Positions 59,209 through 64,000 of a stretch of DNA of 64,000 nt are shown here, piece after piece. Numbering within the stretch: the stretch's first letter is position 1; every line of letters starts with the position of its first letter. A program made the position numbers and the translations under genes. Source of the stretch: Brevundimonas sp. (GTDB taxonomy: Bacteria > Pseudomonadota > Alphaproteobacteria > Caulobacterales > Caulobacteraceae); assembly GCF_030704825.1 (NCBI RefSeq), contig NZ_JAUYNX010000038.1, positions 1 through 64,000 of the forward strand, in the 5' to 3' direction. The notes beneath the pieces are model-generated. The model saw only the letters and a list, made by a program, of their open reading frames with translations. It had not been told where the DNA came from and did no database searches.

Positions 59209-60269
59209 GGCCGCAGGTCCTCGTCGCCGTAGATGGCGACGCCGGCCGGGGCGTCGCTCGACACCGCGCCGCGATACATGCCGGAACTGGTCATGGCGAA
59301 GCTCGGACGCCCTCCCGTGTTCATGACGATGACCCCGCCCGAGCCGCCCAGCGCCAGGGCGTCGTCAACCTCGGCCTGCGCCGCGCCCTGGGTCGTCGAT
59401 CCGCCGGCGATGCGGGCGCAGATGTCGCGGGCGACGCTGGCGCGAATATAGAATTCCCCATCGCCCGTCGCCGACACCGCGCAGCCGTCGGCGTTGGACG
59501 CGTAAGTCCCCGCCCCGATCACCGGGACGTCCCCGACCCGACCCCAGCGTTTGGCGGTCATGCCGCCGGTCGAGGTGCCCGCCGCGAGCCGGCCCTCGCT
59601 GTCCAGCGCCACCGCGCCGACGGTGCCGAATTTGCGCTCGTTCAACGGCGGGGCGGGCAGCGCATTCTCCGCCTGCGGCCCGGGCGCGCCGGCGGGCCGC
59701 GAAGGGATCGGCAGGTTCTGCGCCCGCAACGCCGTCTCCAGCCCCCGCCAGCGACGCTCGGTGAAGAAGAAAGCCGGGTCGACCTGCTCCAGCCCGACCG
59801 AGGCGGCGAATGTGTCGGCGCCTTCGCCGATCAGCATGACGTGCGGCGACCGCTCCATCACCGCCCGGGCGGCGGCGATGGGGTGGCGGGTGGTGGTCAG
59901 GCCGGCCACGGCGCCGGCGGTCAGGTCCGAGCCGTTCATGACGGCGGCGTCCAGCTCGTTGCGCCCGGCGGCGGTGAAAACCGCCCCGCGCCCGGCGTTG
60001 AACAGCGGGTCGTCCTCCATCAGTTCGATGGCGGCCTGGACCGCATCGAGCGACGAGCCGCCACCAGCCAATACCGCCGATCCCGCCTCCAGCGCGCGAT
60101 GCAGGGCGGCGCGGTAGGCGGCGTCCTGTTCGGGCGTCAGACTGTCGCGCTCGATCACCCCGGCGCCGCCGTGGATGGCGAAGGACCAGTGCGGCGCGTC
60201 CTGGGCTGCGGCTGGCGCGGCCAGCAGGGCGAGGGAGATGACGGCGGGGATCAGGCGGGAAACGAACAT
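59205..60269 (-). CDS. isoaspartyl peptidase/L-asparaginase (Ntn hydrolase), exported
   Basis: This 354-residue Ntn-hydrolase removes isoaspartyl residues or hydrolyses L-asparagine after self-cleavage. The signal peptide is MFVSRLIPAVISLALLAAPAAAQ. The family motifs are IHGGAGVI, NAGRGAVFT and the cleavage site GTVGAVALD with the Thr nucleophile (about residue 219), and TSTGGMTAKRWGRVGDVP downstream. A periplasmic location is expected. It heads a coupled four-gene run to the small protein at 58074. Confidence 0.92.
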   Translation of the reverse strand: MFVSRLIPAVISLALLAAPAAAQDAPHWSFAIHGGAGVIERDSLTPEQDAAYRAALHRALEAGSAVLAGGGSSLDAVQAAIELMEDDPLFNAGRGAVFTAAGRNELDAAVMNGSDLTAGAVAGLTTTRHPIAAARAVMERSPHVMLIGEGADTFAASVGLEQVDPAFFFTERRWRGLETALRAQNLPIPSRPAGAPGPQAENALPAPPLNERKFGTVGAVALDSEGRLAAGTSTGGMTAKRWGRVGDVPVIGAGTYASNADGCAVSATGDGEFYIRASVARDICARIAGGSTTQGAAQAEVDDALALGGSGGVIVMNTGGRPSFAMTSSGMYRGAVSSDAPAGVAIYGDEDLRP

Positions 60270-60421
60270 GGTCGGTCTTCCGAAAACGGGGCGGCAGCGT
60301 CGGCCAAGCGCGAGCTCAACTCAAGGGCCGACCGCGGCGGGGACAGCCGGTAGTCTCGACCCGAACGGGGCGAGGATGGGGCGTGACGAAGCCTGGACGG
60401 GAGGACGGGGAAGGGACGCCT

Positions 60422-61366
60422 TCAGAGAATCCATCGCGGCAGGGCGACCTCGACGGGCGCCATGCCGTACAGACGTCGGGTGAGGCTGGCGAGAGCCATC
60501 CGGGAATCGCCCGGATCGCCCAGCCAGGCGCAGCCCAGCAGCCGGTTGACCGAGGGCGGCCGGTCGATCCAGCCGAACGGGCTGTCGGGCAACAGCAGCA
60601 GGCGGCGTCGCTGGCCATTGCGTCGCCGGCGCCAGATCGGGTTGTGGCGCGCGGTCGCGACGAAGGCGGGATCCAGGGTTACCAAGGCCTCGGGATCCCA
60701 GGCGGCGACCTGTTCGGGGCTCACGCGACCGATGTCGCGCGAACCCTCGGCGACGTTGGTCCAGCCCGCGCCTTCCAGCACCTCGGTGGCCAGGGCGCCG
60801 CGGAAACCCGTCTCCAGCCCGTCGGCGCCGCGGGCGTAATAGAAGGTCGGTCCGGCGGGCGCGCGCCGCCACCGCTCCAGCAGCCCGGCCGCCTCGTCGG
60901 CGAGGGGCCTCGCGGTCAGGTCGGCCTCGAGCAGGCCCCCGGCCTCGCGGATCGCCTCGGGGATGAGCGTGAGGGCGCCGTCGATCAATCGCCAGTCGAC
61001 CTCGAGCCGGTTCCGCATCCGGTCGCCCAGGGCGCGATCCTCATTGTCCGTGTCGCCGTAGTCGATCATCAGGCGCGGTTTCAGGGCCGCGATCGCGTCA
61101 AGGTCGGGAGCGCGCCCGCCGCCGCCCGGCGCGCCCAGTTCCGGCAGCCTGGCGGCCAGCGCCGGCAGGGCCGCCAGCGCGCTCGCCGACGGTCGGCGCG
61201 GCCAGCCCGCCAGCCGGTCCCGGGCGACCGCCCAGATCAGCAGGGCAGCCGGCTGGCCCGCCGCCACCACGTTGGGGGCGGAACCGGCTGACCCGCGGGC
61301 GCAGCCCGCGAGCGCCACGGCGCCGCCTCCCAGTCCGATCAGCGCCGATCGCCGCGTCGTGCTCAT
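60422..61366 (-). CDS. orphan ABC-type periplasmic binding protein (FecB/BtuF-like), lipoprotein
   Basis: This 314-residue substrate-binding protein has a Tat-like signal (TTRRSALIGLGGG) and lipobox Leu-Ala-Gly-Cys. The body has class III binding-protein features: DLDAIAALKPRLMIDYGD in the first lobe, EQVAAWDPEALVTLDPA in the second, and a GWIDRPPSVNRLLGCAWLG C-terminal motif. No permease or ATPase genes are adjacent, so its partner must be elsewhere or it acts alone. Iron siderophore, haem or vitamin B12 are typical ligands. Confidence 0.8.
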   Translation of the reverse strand: MSTTRRSALIGLGGGAVALAGCARGSAGSAPNVVAAGQPAALLIWAVARDRLAGWPRRPSASALAALPALAARLPELGAPGGGGRAPDLDAIAALKPRLMIDYGDTDNEDRALGDRMRNRLEVDWRLIDGALTLIPEAIREAGGLLEADLTARPLADEAAGLLERWRRAPAGPTFYYARGADGLETGFRGALATEVLEGAGWTNVAEGSRDIGRVSPEQVAAWDPEALVTLDPAFVATARHNPIWRRRRNGQRRRLLLLPDSPFGWIDRPPSVNRLLGCAWLGDPGDSRMALASLTRRLYGMAPVEVALPRWIL

Positions 61367-61550
61367 GGGGCCCCGCCAAACTGATTCCCGTCATTCTGCC
61401 GCGCCGCCGGACGACGCGCCACCTCACAGCCAATTTACCCTTAACTCTTGTCCGGTCTTGCTCCGCGTGCTGCTTATGCGCCTTCGCGCGTCAGGTGGGG
61501 CGCAGCAATATGGGAGTGGGCCGTTGAGTACGACGGACGAGGGAGGCTCG

Positions 61551-63425
61551 ATGACAACGACGCCCCAAAAGACCTTTCTGGGACATCCGCGCGGGCTGGT
61601 GATCCTGTTCTTCACCGAGATGTGGGAGCGGTTTTCCTTCTACGGGATGCGCGCCCTGCTGGTTCTGTACCTGACCCAGCATTTCCTGTTTGGCTCGGCT
61701 GAAGCCCAGGGCATTTACGCCGCCTATGCGGCGCTGGTCTATCTGATGCCGGTGCTGGGCGGCGCGATCGCCGACCGCTTCCTGGGGTCTCGCAAGGCCG
61801 TGACCATCGGCGCCCTGCTGCTGGTCGCCGGTCACTTCACCATGGCCTTCGAGGGTTCGGGCGGACGCGAGTACATCCAGTACGGCGGTCAGGAATACCG
61901 GATCGAGGTCGAGGGCCGTGACGCCGACCGCCAACTGTTCGCCATGGTGGGCGACGAGAAGGTGCCGATCGACGTCGGACCGGAGGGCATTCGCGTCTCC
62001 GGCATTCCCACGGCGGCGGAGTCGGCCCAGGCCCAGGCCGCGGCGGCGACGCCCGCCACCGTGCCGGCGGCGGCGACCGTCACGGACCCGGAAGCGGCCG
62101 CCGTGCCGGCGGACGGCCCTGCCACCGCCATCGCGACCGCGCCGGAAACGGTGGCGGACGCCGCGCGTCCCGACGCCGTGACAGCTCCCGGCGCCCTGCC
62201 GGCCCTGATCGGTCCCGACGACTACGAGATTCGCAAGGCCGTTGATGTCCAGGGGCAGTATGTTCTGTTCTTCGCCCTGGCACTGATCATCGTCGGCGTG
62301 GGCTTCCTGAAACCCAACATTTCGACGGTGGTGGGCTCGCTCTACGAGCAGAACGATCCGCGCCGCGACTCGGGCTTCACCATCTTCTATGTCGGCATCA
62401 ATCTGGGCTCGATCCTTGCTACCGCCCTGTGCGGCTGGCTGGGCATCGAATACGGGTGGCGCTACGGCTTCGGCCTGGCCGGCATCGGCATGCTGGCCGG
62501 TCTGATCACCTTCTGGCTGGGCCAGAAGTGGCTTGGCGGACGCGCCGATCCGCCCGCCAGCGCCAAGCTGGACAAGAAGACCCTGGGCATCCCGCGGGAA
62601 GCCTGGATCTACATCCTCGGCATCCTGTTCGTCATCCCGACCTGGCTGGTCGTGCAGCAGCACGACGCGGTCGAGGCGTCGCTGCTGTATCTCGTGCCGA
62701 CGGTGTTCGCCGGCCTGCTGCTGTATTCCCTCACCTTCCTGAGGGGCGACGACCGCTGGAAGATGCTGGCGGCGATCATTCTGACCATGTTCTCGGTTCT
62801 GTTCTGGACCCTGTTCGAGCAGGCCGGCTCCTCGCTGACCCTGTTCGCTGACCAGTCCACCCAGATGCCGGGCTGGTTCAACGCGGCCCAGACCCAGACC
62901 TTCAACCCCGGCATGATCGTGGTCTTCGGTCCCGTCATGGCGGCGCTGTGGGTTCTGCTGGCCAAACGCGGCCTGAACCCCAGCGTGCCCCTGAAGTTCG
63001 CCTTCGGCCTCATCCTGGTCGGCGCCGGCTTCCTGCTGCTGGTGTGGGCTTCGAAGGCCTTCGTCACCGTGGACTTCAAGGTGCCGCTGCTCTGGCTGTT
63101 CCTTGCCTACTTCCTGCACTCCATCGGCGAGCTCTGCCTTTCGCCGGTCGGCCTGTCGATGATCACCAAACTGTCGGTGGCCAGGATGGTCGGCATGATG
63201 ATGGGGGCCTGGTTCATGGCCTCGGCGCTGGCGCATATCATCGCGGGCATAGTCGCCAAATCGACGGCCACCGAGACGGTCGGCGGCGTGGTGACCAATC
63301 CACAACTGGCGCTGGAGACCTACGCAGGCGTGTTCCAGACCATCGGCCTGTACGGCGTGGGCATCGGCCTTATCCTGCTGGTCATCTCGCCCGTGCTGAA
63401 GTGGATGATGCGCGGCGTTCAGTAG
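61551..63425 (+). CDS. proton-dependent peptide transporter (POT/PTR2 family) with Ala-rich insert
   Basis: This 624-residue inner-membrane symporter takes up di- and tripeptides with protons. TM1 carries the EMWERFSFYGMRALL family motif; GVGFLKPNISTVVGSLY and FTIFYVGINLGSILA follow, as in POT proteins. About 120 residues between TM3 and TM4 (about 95-225) form a hydrophilic, Ala/Thr/Pro-rich segment not present in E. coli Dtp proteins. The last helices match POT order. GGGAGG lies four bases upstream of the ATG; a TTG nine codons earlier is possible. Confidence 0.92.
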   Translation: MTTTPQKTFLGHPRGLVILFFTEMWERFSFYGMRALLVLYLTQHFLFGSAEAQGIYAAYAALVYLMPVLGGAIADRFLGSRKAVTIGALLLVAGHFTMAFEGSGGREYIQYGGQEYRIEVEGRDADRQLFAMVGDEKVPIDVGPEGIRVSGIPTAAESAQAQAAAATPATVPAAATVTDPEAAAVPADGPATAIATAPETVADAARPDAVTAPGALPALIGPDDYEIRKAVDVQGQYVLFFALALIIVGVGFLKPNISTVVGSLYEQNDPRRDSGFTIFYVGINLGSILATALCGWLGIEYGWRYGFGLAGIGMLAGLITFWLGQKWLGGRADPPASAKLDKKTLGIPREAWIYILGILFVIPTWLVVQQHDAVEASLLYLVPTVFAGLLLYSLTFLRGDDRWKMLAAIILTMFSVLFWTLFEQAGSSLTLFADQSTQMPGWFNAAQTQTFNPGMIVVFGPVMAALWVLLAKRGLNPSVPLKFAFGLILVGAGFLLLVWASKAFVTVDFKVPLLWLFLAYFLHSIGELCLSPVGLSMITKLSVARMVGMMMGAWFMASALAHIIAGIVAKSTATETVGGVVTNPQLALETYAGVFQTIGLYGVGIGLILLVISPVLKWMMRGVQ

Positions 63426-63450
63426 GGCCCGGCAATCGACCAGGAACAGG

Positions 63451-63481
63451 AAGGGCGGGGCCTCGCGGCTCCGCCCTTTTT
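63451..63481 (+). terminator. Rho-independent terminator of the peptide transporter gene
   Basis: A 12-bp stem with one G-U pair (63451-63462 with 63467-63478) closes TCGC and is followed by T residues. It lies between convergent genes. Confidence 0.88.
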
Positions 63482-63532
63482 GACGCGTCGGGCAGGCGCG
63501 CCTCGAGTTTCGGGGGTGGGGGATCGCCTTCT

Positions 63533-64000
63533 TCAGAAGGTCTTTCTTATCTGGACGAACAGCCAGGGGCTCATCTTGGTGCGCCGGACCTCGCGGAAGG
63601 CCAGGGGGGCGGTGTCGCGCGGGCCCGTGTGGATGTGGCGGTCGTAGCCGGTGGCGCGGTCGGTGGCGTTGCCCAGATCGACACGAACCGTCAGGTCGCG
63701 GCGCGGCTTCCACTGGCCATAGGCGCTGACGCCCGGTTCGGCGTGGAAGGCGCGAACCTCGCGCACCCTGAAGGCGCGGCCCTTGTCGACGTTGCAGCCG
63801 TGGTCGAAACCGTACGACCAGCGCCCGCCTTGCAGGTCGTGATTGAAAGCGACGCCGCAGCCGAAGGCCTGATTGCCCTCGAAGCGGCGGGTCTCGCCGG
63901 TCAGAGGATCGGTCACCTCGGTATGGACCCAGCTGGCGCGGGCCTGGAGGCGCGCGTTGGGGATGCCCAGCTTGTCCATCGGCAGGGTCAGGCGTGTTTC
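63533..64000 (-). CDS. C-terminal part of a TonB-dependent receptor or related outer-membrane barrel (partial)
   Basis: The window holds the last 155 or so codons; the frame runs off the end with no start in view. The sequence is strand-rich with alternating hydrophobic residues, GNATDRATGYDRHIHTGPRD near the C-terminus, and ends Ile-Arg-Lys-Thr-Phe, the terminal aromatic signature of outer-membrane beta-barrels. The DLTVRVDLGNATD segment fits TonB-dependent receptors. The substrate is unknown. Confidence 0.7.
   Translation of the reverse strand, partial: ETRLTLPMDKLGIPNARLQARASWVHTEVTDPLTGETRRFEGNQAFGCGVAFNHDLQGGRWSYGFDHGCNVDKGRAFRVREVRAFHAEPGVSAYGQWKPRRDLTVRVDLGNATDRATGYDRHIHTGPRDTAPLAFREVRRTKMSPWLFVQIRKTF

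Noticed and set aside
61491..63713. Long antisense frame across the peptide transporter gene
   Set aside because: The transporter is unmistakable on the plus strand; the antisense translation is low-complexity and Gln/Arg/Asp-rich, as expected for a shadow.

Overview
The window looks like a chromosomal segment of a GC-rich alphaproteobacterium of the Caulobacterales, most likely Brevundimonas or a close relative. This rests on dense GC-rich coding on both strands, an SOS box of the form GAAC-N7-GAAC, the gene orders rpoN-hpf-ptsN and aroA-cmk-rpsA-ihfB, a DUF1150/Hsp20 pair, a TIGR02300-type acidic protein, a BA14K-type secreted protein, and TonB-dependent receptor ends at both window edges. 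No prophage, plasmid backbone, CRISPR array or classical insertion sequence was seen. Three tRNA genes are present: Leu-CAG, Ala-GGC and Leu-CAA.

Layout. 1-8.5 kb holds a receptor end, an OmpA-like lipoprotein, a 2-oxoglutarate/Fe(II)-type oxygenase, two tandem paralogous TadG-like von Willebrand proteins and an M2 peptidase. 8.5-13.0 kb is a minus-strand metal cluster (membrane protein, CDF transporter, CobW GTPase, WD40 protein, then mtgA) headed by a perfect Zur-like palindrome. 13.1-14.1 kb is rplU-rpmA with a strong terminator. 14.2-24.3 kb is mixed housekeeping: acetyltransferase, BA14K protein, lipoprotein, threonine ammonia-lyase, FKBP, queG, GST, a second CDF transporter, a HTH-citrate synthase fusion, uppP and an NDUFA9-like protein. 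24.4-32 kb carries tRNA-Leu, rnd-lptC-lptA-lptB, a 490-bp GIY-YIG element bounded by inverted hairpin repeats, an M20 peptidase and rpoN-hpf-ptsN. 32-38.6 kb has DUF1150/Hsp20, tRNA-Ala, the acidic zinc-ribbon-like protein, aroA-cmk, rpsA, ihfB and mscL. 39.9-45.4 kb is the SOS mutagenesis operon imuA-imuB-dnaE2. 45.4-52.4 kb holds a TSUP permease, HPPD, a serine hydrolase plus M1 aminopeptidase pair and an MFS exporter. 52.4-55 kb is a divergent arsenic resistance locus (arsH / arsR-acr3-arsC). 55-64 kb holds small secreted proteins, tRNA-Leu, an FAH-family protein, a translationally coupled asparaginase/cupin/methyltransferase operon, an orphan binding protein, a peptide transporter and a receptor end.

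How the genes work together. The CobW GTPase, CDF transporter and a NicO/UreH-like membrane protein sit in one orientation behind the Zur-like box, which suggests a zinc-homeostasis unit. The lpt genes supply LPS transport, and rpoN-hpf-ptsN joins nitrogen and stress control to ribosome hibernation. imuA-imuB-dnaE2 forms the SOS mutasome. The ars genes form a complete arsenate-reduction and arsenite-export module.

The most unusual objects are the GIY-YIG element at 27154-27643, the insertion of paired phage-type modules into the von Willebrand domain of both TadG paralogs, the Zur-box zinc cluster that contains a CDF exporter, and a block of GTCGTCGAATTCC-like repeats between rpoN and hpf. 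All functions are inferred from sequence alone. Start codons are my choices from ribosome-binding sites and family alignment from memory.
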